Assembly: GCA_038093515.1 (NCBI GenBank)
Contig: JBBPSI010000105.1
Coordinates: forward strand, 24,641-88,640
Direction: 5' to 3'
From: Butyriboletus loyo
Lineage: Eukaryota > Basidiomycota > Agaricomycetes > Boletales > Boletaceae
Length of the DNA: 64,000 bases
Part shown: one piece after another, positions 11,122-22,011 of the stretch
Position numbering within the stretch: position 1 is the first letter of the stretch
Layout: each line of letters opens with the position of its first letter
Notes under the pieces: model-generated
Told to the model about the DNA's origin: nothing
Seen by the model: the letters and a program-made list of their open reading frames with translations, nothing else
The model's database searches: none
Translations under genes and position numbers: made by a program

Positions 11122-11247
11122 GAAAAATAGCAAAAGAAAACCGCATCCAAAGGCAAATACACTTAGCGATCATAATTAACTCCGAGGAATGGTTGTATGC
11201 GGAGAGAGGAAAGTGACAATGACCGTCCAGAAAAGCATCGTTCAAGC

Positions 11248-12518
11248 CTAAGCCTCAAACACACTATCCCGCAAACCTTCCCTCCAGTCGCTCCCAGAAC
11301 CAGGTAAAATATCGCTGCTTCCGCTCTTCCTTTGCACGATGAGACTCGGAACGATCGAGTAGCCCCTCAGACGACCACTCCGGATGAGCCACGCATACGC
11401 CTGGTCGAGTGCTCGAGAATATGCAAATGGCGGGTAACGTAGGTGCTGCAGGAGCCGCCGGGCTCCAGAGAGCGAGAGTGCATATGCGTGCGTACATTTC
11501 GGGTAGTGTGATGGATGAAGGTTTGTGTCCGGGAATCCCGTGAGCGACGGGTAGTAGGATTCGTCGGACCAACAATGACCTTGACAGGTCATGGAATAGT
11601 TCAGAACGCAGTGGCCCTCTTGCGTCGGAACATGATAATATCCTCGTACGTACCTAGGAAGACGATGTCCCATCCTGCAGGCAGGAATGTCCAGACCTGA
11701 GACAGTTGGGCGGAGATGTTTTTTTCCATGTCGATATCATCCTCGAGGATTACAGCCACATCGTCCCCGGGGCGCTGGTCATGCGAGTCCTGTTTCTCGA
11801 CGAACCGGCGGATAGCCAAGATGTGCGAGTGCCAGCAGGCGATCTTTGCAGGGGAAAGTACCATCCACTCTGAGGTGTCGTTCGTGAACGTTGGTATCAA
11901 GTTATCTTCAATCGCGCACGGAAGAGTCGAGTACATCGAAGGGTCGGTCTTTCCACGCTCGGACTTGCTGGAAGGGGACGTCTCGGCCCATGTTTCTGAG
12001 CCAAACGTCCGCAAAGGCCCGGGCGATACCGCAAGCGCGTTGATCTCCTCAGGCCAATGAAAGCCCAGCGCACCAGTTCTCTTACTCTCGACACGATGGA
12101 GGGCTACCCAGTCGAGGATACGGTTGACGAGTGTGGCGTTGCGGGGGGCAGCATCGATGACGGTCCACGTCAGGTCCTGGATCGTTCGCAGAAACTCCAT
12201 CTGCTCGCGTCTATCTTGTCGATCGGCGAGCGAAACCACATAGATGTGTGTATGAGCGGATCCGATACCAAGATTCGGGGTAATTTTCAGATTGCTCTGC
12301 GTGGACCCGTCGCTGGAGTTCGGGTTCGTCGCATTGGTGAAATGTGGCGTGATCATGGTTTTATTCGTACTTTGATCCATATCCACTTGGAGCAGTGCGG
12401 AGAGGGTGGATGATTTGGGAACCACCGAAGTCGCCAACGACCACAGGATGAATGCGAGTCCTGACAAGAGGAATATATATCTGGTAGATGTAACTTTCCT
12501 TAACAATGTTATGGTCAT
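11248..12518 (-). CDS. glycosyltransferase family 25 protein, left-arm copy
   Basis: Exon 1 12518-11654, intron of 74 nt, exon 2 11579-11248: 398 residues. It has an N-terminal single membrane anchor (about residues 14-32), a low-complexity Asn/Ser/Thr stem, then the GT25 (LPS-type glycosyltransferase) fold. Visible parts are HIYVVSLADRQDRREQM, WMVLSPAKIACWHSHILAIR and the metal-binding acidic motif VILEDDIDME. After the splice comes FLGHCWSDES, a cysteine-rich acceptor-side segment, and KCTHAYALSLSGARRLL. The layout suggests a type II Golgi/ER enzyme. The acceptor is unknown. The reading frame is intact. A tempting closer acceptor would give a 35-nt intron, but the 74-nt one restores the conserved FLGHCW junction. 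The paralogue at 45,026-46,296 is nearly identical. Confidence 0.85.
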
Positions 12519-12835
12519 GGCTGGGTGGAGTCGCGTTGATGGATGCCAACAGTACGGGTGAAAGTCAACTTTGTACAATGGCTACCGTATAACTGGCAAC
12601 AACTTCAAACAAACCCAAGTGCACATAAGTTAAGGTCTAAGTTACTAGTAGTACCCTCTAGGTTGCACGTCGCATGTCCTGGGGAAAATGCTAGGCGAAA
12701 TGCCTTAGACATAAGCTGATTTTAAAGCGAGACTAGTATCAACATTACATATCTCACAGGACATCACAATATCATATAGGGATCAATCTTACACAAGTTA
12801 CAAATATACACATCAATTTTTGCCTTGGTCTCAAG

Positions 12836-15800
12836 TTACACCACTTCGGCTTTCTTCTTCCTCGATCGCTCCCGAGGAGGGGATTTTGCCCTCTTCTCGG
12901 CTTTCAATCTAGCCATTTGATGGTCAACCGTCCATCCGTGTGCCTGGTTGCCTTCACTGAGCAAAGAACTGATCAGACTCTCTCTAACCTCTCCAAACCT
13001 CTTTTCTAAAACCTTCGCATGATTCTGCGCGAGGCGACACAGTATCGTCGCATAGTGCCAAGCTCCCAGTGGCGTCGAGATGTCCAGCCTTTCCACTAGC
13101 CGCTCAAACAGGTAGACAAACTGCCAAAGAAATGAAACTCATCAATATACGCACCAGTACAGAACGGGCTACGCACGTTGTCGTCCCGAACCACAGCAGC
13201 TGGTAAAACCACAATGGGCCCATCGGTCTGCACGCCGTATACAGGGATGTTCGTGATCCCGATAGCCTGGAGGAACTTGACAGATGCAGTGATGTACATC
13301 CTGACTTGATTCGTTCCTTTCATCAAGCTGTCCGACGCCTTCTTGTACTCGACGGCCAGGATAGGAAGCTCCAGGAGTGTGGGATCCGGTCCGAGTCGGA
13401 GTCCCTGAGCCTTGGAAGCCAATGCATCCATGGATTCCACAGAGCTCGTTTGCTCTTTATCGACAAACTGCATTGAAGAGGGCATGGAGGATGATGGTAT
13501 AGTATACCTGGTTCCATTAGACATCGCTGGAGGACCAGAAGGAACGTCGGGAACAGTCAGGGAACTAGTTGACGTTTTCGTTGATGGGCCAGATCCGCTG
13601 CCAGTAGCCTTCCCTTCGGCTCTTCCTCTGCTTGCACCCTTTTTTCCAGCGGCGCGAACAACAAGGGAAAGGTAAGCGACGTCGTCGGATGATACATTTG
13701 GGAGTTCGACCAGCAAACGTCCCAATGCGTCGCACCGTCCTGTAGACGGAAGCTGACCAAGGTTGGAGATCATCTGGGCCTCCGTCTCCGCATCGGTCTT
13801 GTCTGCCCATGCTAATAATTGATAGACGACATGACGAGCGTTCCGTGACTCGTTGATGGATGTATCTGGGGCACCATCACGACTTTCCAGCCATCTGTTA
13901 AGCTTATTGTGGTCGGGAAGGATAAGCTCGTGGATCAACCTCTGAAGTTGTTGTCGGCTGCCCCTTTGCAAATTGTCGTTCTTGGGCAAACGGAGAGTGG
14001 TCTCCAAACTTCAGGAGCATCAACATCGAAACAGACATTTAAGCGTGCCAGTGAGTACATACGTTGGACGGGAAAGTGGATCTTCCAAATGTGCAATCGA
14101 TTGACCATCCATTACAGCATGGGCGGCACAACCTTCGTTTGGCTGGATGAGGCGTACGAAAAAGTCAAACAACAAGCGGTCATGGTCGTGGCGCCAAGAC
14201 CCTTCGCATACGTCCTCTCGAAGATCCTTCTTTTCACGAGATCTGCGCGATGCCTGGAAGATCGCAGAGAAGCTTTGTGTAAGGAGTCGTAGATCGAAGG
14301 GAAACTCCTCCACGGGAATACATTTCACTGCATTAGGTCGGTCCTTGATTGCGGCCACACTCTCCAGCAGTTCTTGTACGCATGGCTCGAGTGCAGCATC
14401 CACTGATGGAAGGTCGTCCTGGAAAGGATGGTGAGGCATTTCAGTACACATCCGCAATACGGAAATACGCACTCTAACGCGCCAGGTCTCGGGCCAGATA
14501 AAGCCCGTCATTGCGCTGTACTCCTCACGGAACTCCAAATCGGATGGAAGTGACTGTGGAACTACCCGACGGTCAAACATCCAGCGGAAAACTCTGTGGT
14601 CATCCTTCTCAGTGGTCGCAGCAAATCTGCAGAACAATTTTGGTGAGCAAACACCGTCAGCCTCGTACGCACTCACGCGGAACACGATAACCGCGAATAC
14701 AAAGTGGGAACACTATCCGCATATTCGTGCGGTTCTCGAAGCTCTCTGCATGAGCTCTCAATCAAATGGTGCTCGTTCTGGGACTCTCGTAGCTCACGGA
14801 ATTGTCAATGTTGTCACCGTTGATGGAAGTGGCGAGGAAGATGTTGCATTCCTTTTCCATGAAAAAAATGAATCATATTCATTGGCGGGGGAAAGACCGG
14901 CTCACGATGCTTGCTCAGAGGTCGACTGTTTTAGCATCGACGCTGCATGCGGGCTGGTCTTATCCGCTTGCTTGCGGAGAGGCATCGTCCTAGTAGGAGT
15001 GTGAACAATCGAAAATAAAGGAGATGGTACGCACTCTTCGTACACGGGATACTGTTGACTCTCAGCCCAGCTGATAATCATGTCTCGATTTCTATTGTTT
15101 TCCCGAATGGACCCAGAATCCTCCGCCTGGATATTAGTAATATTGGTATCAATCCGCCAGGAGAGTGGCGGATGTGATTGTGTTCCGCTGGTAACCGCGC
15201 CCACAGAGTGCCTGATGGTGCCACGCACACCAGATATGTGTGATTCCAGACTGCATAGGAGCCGAGAGACGACAAGAGCCACCGAGGGTGATGATAAATC
15301 TAGCAAAATTGGGGTTGTAATCTCCCCGAGATGAACCCGTGGCTGGACACGAAGACGTCGGTTATCAGACAAGAAACACTAAAATAATGGCAAACTATTC
15401 ACCAGAATACGACCGCATGACACATCATCCTCGAGCCATCCCACATGCAATCTGATTGTCGTATCGTACTTTGAGAACTCCACTCCGACCAATGGGTCCG
15501 CGATGCGCCATACACGCCGCTGATAGAGCAAACTAGACATCAGTACCGGAAGCTGTTCCTTGTCTGCCATGCACAGAACAGGTATGTGGCAGATGGACGG
15601 GGGAGTCGCGAACGGGGAACATGCAAGGAAGTACGCCTCGAATCGTGGTGAGAGAGCACCTTCGTCTTGCTCTTCTTCGACTTCCTTGAGTGTCTCGGGT
15701 CTTTCGCAAGCATCAAGGAACTCTGACATAGTGGGAGGAGAATGGTTGAATAACTCAGATTCGTCACTAGAATCCTTGTCGTCGTCGCTGGGTTGACGTT

Positions 15801-16483
15801 CGAGGTCGTGACCACTTTCCTCGACGGGCATTCCCTCGCAAATTGAAATGATAAGTGGTGCATAGAAGCTCTTGGTCATGTATTTCAGAATTGGGATTGC
15901 CTCTCCGCTGGAATGCCGTGGAAGAACCACCGAGATGTCCTCCCTGAATGAATAACATGCAACTACGTAACGCACAACGCAAGAGAACGAAGCAGACGTA
16001 CAGTGAGGATAGTTCCGGATAGGCATTCAAGATAGCATTCCGCACAAAAACAGCAAGGAATGACTCCTTTGGAAATGGGACCTGGGTTCGTTTTTCCGCA
16101 TCGACCACTGCCCGAATCCTGGCACAGTCAGCAAGCGCGCCATTAAACACGACATGCAACCGTTGTCGCAGGTCGTGGTTGATAATCTGATCTGTATAAT
16201 CCCAAAGATCGACACGAGGCACGTCATCCGAGACCCGAAGGTGGTCGAGCAGGTCGAGGACGCGCTCATTGATATACGGAACCGGACCCTGGTTAAAAGG
16301 CGAGATGAGTAACCTGCATTATCTGAGCGCCCTTAAACTTGCCGATTTCAACCATGTAGGCAATTTCAGCTCGTTTTGCAGAGACTGGACGAAGTGCGAG
16401 ATGATGGACGGCCACGAAGACGCGTCGTTGCAGAATTCATGATGGTAGACATCCTGCCTGATGAGTTCTGCATACGATGCCAT
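12836..16483 (-). CDS. uncharacterised 1,013-residue protein, copy C (fullest copy)
   Basis: Eight exons: 16483-16343, 16288-16002, 15943-15403, 15342-15035, 14989-14906, 14626-14063, 14008-13177, 13120-12836. Phases agree throughout. Intron 1 uses a GC donor (GCAAGT), where copy A has GTAAGT. Intron 5 is unusually long (279 nt). Visible features: an acidic low-complexity patch (QPSDDDKDSSDESE) in exon 3, a basic/serine linker and then a conserved C-terminal block, LELPILAVEYKKASDSL ... MYITASVKFLQAIGI ... VYGVQTDGPIVVLPAAV. A lysine/arginine-rich tail (KAEKRAKSPPRERSRKKK) looks like a nuclear signal. The VEYKK strand followed by VYGVQTDG recalls PD-(D/E)XK nuclease-like domains of basidiomycete expanded families. 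That is inference, and no function is established. Confidence 0.65.
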
Positions 16484-19264
16484 TGAAACTCGGAAGTGAA
16501 AACAGAACAAAAGTAAAAGGACTCGTCAGCCGGTGGCTTGATGGAAAATGCCAGTGATTTGTATGAACTGCGACGCCGGACCGGCGACATTTGAGACCTA
16601 ACAGTAAGATTGGGGAAACTTGCACATGGAGTATTAAATTGGTACCTAGCTGCAACAAGTAGGCATGCCACTTCGTTGGTAAACAAGTGAGGTGAATAAC
16701 GTGAGCGCGATGAGGGTGGTGGTCAGAGATCGCAGGTCCACCAACTTCACGCGCCGCCTCGGTCACCAACTTGTTTCAACAGTGCTTGCCTTTTTCGTGT
16801 ATTTTGTTCCTAGATATCTACAACCATGATGCAGCGTTGATAATGCGGTTCTACCATGTGAACTTAGCTAACCCACGCTGTGAGGACAAGTTGGACGTCC
16901 ATGAAGATGAATCCCTGCATCCTCATTGCAAAATATTACAAGTCAGATAGATGGGCTAATGGTCTTCGCGATGGTTAGTAGCACCCGCCAATGCGTCAGA
17001 GAGTCGTTCAAAGTCACCATATCAGGGTAAGGTAAGCCGAATATCGACGATTTGTCCAGTAAACTAGGCCGGGATTTGCACTGTCATGGAGGACACTGAT
17101 ATATTATACTGTAATATGATGCAGGCAATAAGTCAAGGGGGAAAAGAGGTGCGCCAGAGAGGTTGCAGCCTCAGGCACCAAGAAACTAGAAACATACAAT
17201 CAAACCGAGGCAAATGGGGGGGAAAAGCGAGTCGAACTGGTCGCAAATATGAAAATGAACCGGATTGCCTTCCGGCGAGTGCTCGACTCCGGTGTGGTGA
17301 AGAAGGCCAGGATTGAGATGAGGATCACCGAGCCCATGACTCCTCCTGAACCGTTCAACCTCGCACCGAACCTGAACCCGACTACTGTCGAAACTACTCA
17401 GTCTTATTTGAGAAAGTCACTTGGGAGGCTGTATCAACGCAGAGGTATTACAGCAACTGGATACACGGATGGGATGGTATACTATACTTATGCAGGCAAG
17501 GACTCAAGGGGAAAAAGGAGGGGCGCCAGAGAGGCTACAGGTGCCAAGAAGTTGGAATAAACCGAAGCAAATGCAAAATACCGAAACTCGGAAGAAAAAA
17601 ACTGTAAACTCAGGAAACCACCAATGGGAGTCAAGGAGGGAAGAGAGGTGCGCCAGAGAGGCTGCAGGCACCGAGAAACTAGAAACGTGCAAGTAAACAG
17701 AGGCAAACGCAAACCGCCAAGACCTAGATCAAAAATAGGGGAACCACTGATGCATCAAAAAGAAAAAAAAAGAAGTGGGAGGCAATGAGGAGAAGACGAA
17801 GAAAAGAGAGCCAAACTGGTCGTGAGAAATGAACAAGAAAAAAAAGAACCAGATGACCTGCCAAGTATTTGTTTCCGGTGTCACGAAGGAGGTCAAGGAG
17901 TTAGGGCAAGGATCGCCCGAGACCATCTCCTGAACATGACCTCGCACCAAACCCGAACCCAAGCCTGGTCGAAACCGCTCATCGTTCACCACACTGTCCA
18001 CCTCCAACCACCGGACCTCGATATTGCCATGAACATTGCCCAACATCGCCCCGAGAGTCTCGTGTGTCGACCTTTGCCAACCCACCTTTAATTTCCACGC
18101 ATCGACAGCCGTCCAACTCGACCAGCTCTTTCAGCATTGGAGATCGCTCCTGTTTCGACCTCGAACCAACCCGGATTGTTCAAGTTCCCTTGCTATTGAC
18201 CTCGTCCAACGCGTCTCAATCATGGCTGTTCGACTCGCGCAAACACGTCCTGAGTCTCCGTCATCGTTGTTGCATCGTCCACACCGAACAGGGTCGTCGC
18301 AGAGCGGAACTGCATTCGTAGCCACTAAAGATGAACAAGCACCAGACCAGTCCAACCAAGTCCGAGCGAGGACATCGGTTCGCCACCACCGCCAATAACC
18401 TTTCTCCGCGCCCTAAGTGGGCGTACTGGAGACAAGGCAAGTACAGGCTGCCAGAAAAGTGGAAGGGGAGAAGGCGTCGACATGAAGGAGGGGGGTGAAA
18501 GCGGTGGCTGAGCGGACGTCTATGCGGCTGGGGGTTTCTGCTAGATCTGGGAGGTGCTGCGGTGTCTGCAAAGGGCGACAAGGCGGTCAGACTGCAGAGG
18601 CAATCGATGCTTGGCTTTTGTCGGAGAAAGGTATGCACGAGACTCGCGGTGTGATGGTATCGACGTTGTGAATACTTGAAGAGATCGTCCGTATTTTGAA
18701 ATGTCGAAGAAAATATGGCACTCGGAAACTTGATAGCAGGGAACATATTCGGAGGGGACGCAGATATCCAACTCGGTCAAAAACAAGCTGGATCTGCGAT
18801 TGGCGCCCCAAGGCTTGTCACTGGAACATAGACAAGGTCTTCGAACTTGATAAAGTGAGTCATAACATTGATGAATGGGTAGATCAGTATTACCGTGAGG
18901 CATCTAAGGTCAACAAGAGACGAGTCGGTGGGTCGATTTCCAGCTCAGTACAAGTGGCTTGATCTACTTGAGGAACGTTGGTCGCCATGGATGTCGTTGA
19001 ACAGTGGTCGATGGAGCATCATCGAAACTCGTGTCCGAAGTAATCGTGGACCCGGAGATGATGTCAAAAGGCGCAGGAAAGCCACTCCGTGAGCGTCAGT
19101 TGAGTTGAGGACCTGACAGTCGACAGAGATCTAGGCTGGAAGCGGAAGCCACGGAAGAAGATCGATATCCGCAAAAGAATGTGGAAGAAGAAAAGGAAAG
19201 GAATGAAAGATAATGTGCACCCCAAACCTCACCCCACCACCTACGCTTCACGCATCTCGATGCT
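16484..19264. other. non-coding low-complexity block of the left arm
   Basis: About 2.8 kb without a convincing gene. It holds purine-rich tracts and a scattered 30-45-bp motif (GTGCGCCAGAGAGG..GCAG..ACC.AGAAACTAGAAAC) at about 17,148, 17,520 and 17,645. The same motif occurs at 25,300 and, inverted, at 39,820, 39,945 and 40,385. Homology to 38,177-41,059 is clear but has indels (for example about 46 bp present here near 17,370 and missing there). Open frames up to 160 codons on both strands differ between arms by frameshifts, so I treat them as chance. Confidence 0.6.
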
Positions 19265-21024
19265 TCAGATTGAACCAGGGAAGTCTGAACTAGGTGTCCC
19301 AAGCTTCGTGACGATCGCCATTGCAGGGAGGGAACCAAGGCGATCCAGGCGGGGATCGACCATCCCACCACCCGCAACCTTTCTCTGGGCCCTGAGCATC
19401 TCGATTTCCATCAGCGTCACTGGATCCTTCAAGACCTTCGCATCCTTGTCAAACGGAGAAATGCATAGCTTTTGGATGCTTGACACATTGGCACCCATCG
19501 TCTTGCACGCAGCGGCATCGGTAGCAGACTGCAACGTATGTTGCGAGGGCAAAAAGAAGGTCCGGGCGATCTCAAAAGCCCGACGGACCGTCATCCGGTT
19601 TCTGTTGCCATTGTCTGAAACCTTAGTGGGCGACGACACCTGGCTTCTTTCCATCACCTTTGCGAGTGTGGCCATCGACGTGGTACTGTTCCCGGAGGGC
19701 GAGATGATTGTCGCATCGCAGACCGTGTGCGAAACCTCAGTAGATGGCTCTTTCGTTGGGGTGCCGATCTTCACCATACCATTCGATCCAGCTACAGGTT
19801 CTGCTGGGCTCGCCGGGGTTTCTGCGACTACGTTGCAGGACGATAACACGGGGGAAGAGAAACCAGACTCGGAGTGACCATACGAACCCTCGGGCGTGCA
19901 TGTGACACCCGAGTTTGGCACATCACCTATGCTGGAGGGGGTCTCTTCTCCGCAGATTATCATCGATGTTTTGGTCCGTTTGACATTCACATTGACAACG
20001 ATCGTCCAGCTCTGTGATGGGAAGGAACACAAGTCCGGAGATGGCGGTGGCGACCATGCGACGTGGGATTTTGGCTTGACAGCATGGGGACATATGATCG
20101 GCTTCCGTGGTGTCTGCCTCCAATTCCAAAACGGTGTTCTGGAGTGACCGCTGCTCGCTACAACCGGCTTCCCGATGAAGGCTTCTGCAACCTTTATACG
20201 CCCCGTAGTTTCAGCTGTGCCAATGTCGATAGATGACTTCGGACAAGCAGTTCCTAGGTTGCGAAGACCAGTAGTGAAAATCTTGACAGTGACATCTTGA
20301 TTTTTCTTAGGAGCCGTCACGGAAGACTGACAAGTGCGGGTACGTGGAACGCAACTGGGTCGGGTTGGGGGTTTCCTCGCACTCGTGATCCGCGTCCACC
20401 TCACTGAAGCTGCGCACGGGCCCACAAGCTCGCCTTCTTTCAACCTCTCCATGGTCTTCAGCGGCTTCGGAACCAACGTCTTCTTGGGAAAAGACTTGTC
20501 TCCAGACAGCACTGGCATGGGCACCAGAATAGGCAAGGTGCGGCACAGTTCCACTTCTGGCTCCGTGACATGCGTACTATCGGGAAAAGACCGGTCTGTA
20601 GATGATACTCGAGGCAACAACAGCGGCTTGTGCAACTTAGCCGTCTTGTTTGGCGCTGGCGTTGGCACTGGCCCAGGCAAGGAGCGACCCAGCCCCACCT
20701 TCGGAACGACCAGCAAAGAAGCATGTCGGAGCGTCTGCTTAGCCTGTACCCAATGAGGGACCGACGATCGTTCATTGATAAACATCGGTTGCGGGACACG
20801 CAGCGGAAACCTCTGTATCGGCGTCTTATTCCTCGTCGGGGCGTACCGCTTTGTGGCAACATTGGTCACCACGAACGGCTTCGGTCTTGCCATCGTCTGA
20901 GGTTCCAAGTCAGCTCCATGAACGAATGCTATAAGGCAGCGTGGAAACAACGTACGGAACGTGACATATGTCCATCCTTGAGGGTCATGGTAGCATTGGC
21001 AATTTCAGTCGTCGATCTGGCCAT
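19265..21024 (-). CDS. 566-residue Pro/Ser/Thr-rich protein, left-arm copy
   Basis: Exon 1 21024-20956 (23 codons, MARSTTEIANATMTLKDGHM), a 59-nt intron with a GTACGT donor and CTCAG acceptor, exon 2 20896-19265. The first 420 residues are rich in P, S, T and K with no recognisable fold. The C-terminal about 150 residues are the most conserved between the two arms, with a helical look (RRAFEIARTFFLPSQ ... DPVTLMEIEMLRAQRK). There is no signal peptide or membrane segment. Compared with the right-arm copy there are some 40 amino-acid changes but no indel and no stop, mostly in the first 420 residues. Function unknown. Confidence 0.6.
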
Positions 21025-21089
21025 TGGATGACCAGGGAGATAACGACGAAAGAGCCAACCTTTCATGTCTGAGCACGAGGGATTTTATA

Positions 21090-21650
21090 CCCTTGTGATC
21101 GGAGGCTGACCAGTTGACCACTATGGCGGCTGGCCCGAATGCATTTTCGACTGAACGTATTCAAAATCGACCTCGTCGAGGTTGTGAAGGATATCAGAGC
21201 GCAAGTATGAAAGTTTGTTTTTCGACAGAGAATAAAATTGGACATACTAATCCCTGTTGCCGTCCTCCGTCTCAACTTCGTGAAACGACTCGAATGGACG
21301 TTCGCTGATCGAGATCGCCCAAAGAAGGCAGGTCAATCCTTTTGAATCTAACACAACCAAACAACCTTCCCCTCCAGAAATTTCCGGGGCCCTCGGAGCA
21401 CAAACGTCGATTTAATGGTGGTGAACGATGTACAGGAGTCGTTGACTTGCCACGTAGAACTGTTTGACGACACAGGAAAGATGAGACGGGGCCAGGATGA
21501 GCTCTGCGCGTCCCGAGTTGTATCGTGTGCATCCGACGTCATCAGTACTAAGAGCGATTTTCTTTTGTCGCCGCTGACGTTGTAGGTCGTCTGAAGTTTC
21601 GAGATAGTTGACGATGAGCATGAATATTGTCACTTTTCAAGTGACATTCG
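21090..21650 (-). pseudogene. degenerate upstream coding-like region, left arm
   Basis: Read on the minus strand, a frame with the phrases KSTFVLRG, CLLWAISISERPFESF and QFYSLSKNKLSYLRS spans most of this block. It is broken by TAG codons and by indels that differ from the right arm (35,820-36,340). Both arms kept the sequence but not a common reading frame, so I call it a decayed gene or untranslated leader of the 566-codon gene. The product is unknown. Confidence 0.35.
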
Positions 21651-22011
21651 GTGAGGCATGCTAAATGCTTGAGCAACCCGCGCAATCGCCGGGCAATTGG
21701 TTTCAGCAACAGTCCACACTTGAAATTTGGCCATGTATGAATAATTTATTTGAAGTTTCCACACATAATTAGGGTGTGACAATACTTTTCATTTACACCG
21801 ACGTTCAGGAAAAACCAACACGTTCGTGTAACTTCAAGTTTGAATCTACATATTTTCGATCTGGAAAACTTCTAGTCTTGCCATCGCCCAAACATCTAAC
21901 TTATATTTCAATTGCAGACTTCACGTTTCGGACGACATTTTCTCTCGACTTGAATTCTGCAAAACGCGCCGTGTTTGCTTTTGATGTGTTTTCTCTTCCA
22001 AGTTTCAATGG

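Larger units (their letters stand above)
11026..21660 (+). repeat. left arm of a large inverted repeat
   Basis: This whole segment reappears in reverse orientation at 35,803-46,518. Matching landmarks give nearly constant coordinate sums. The glycosyltransferase start and stop sum to 57,544, the eight-exon gene start to 57,543, and both ends of the 566-codon gene to 57,441. The drop of about 100 marks insertions in the other arm's low-complexity block. Both arms keep the same four modules in the same order. The outer end lies within the 3' end of copy A and the inner end near 21,660. Divergence is substitutions plus small indels, so the duplication is not brand new. Confidence 0.9.

Noticed and set aside
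17086..18400. Open frames of 80-160 codons in the low-complexity block
   Set aside because: They differ by frameshifts between the arms and have repetitive, biased composition.
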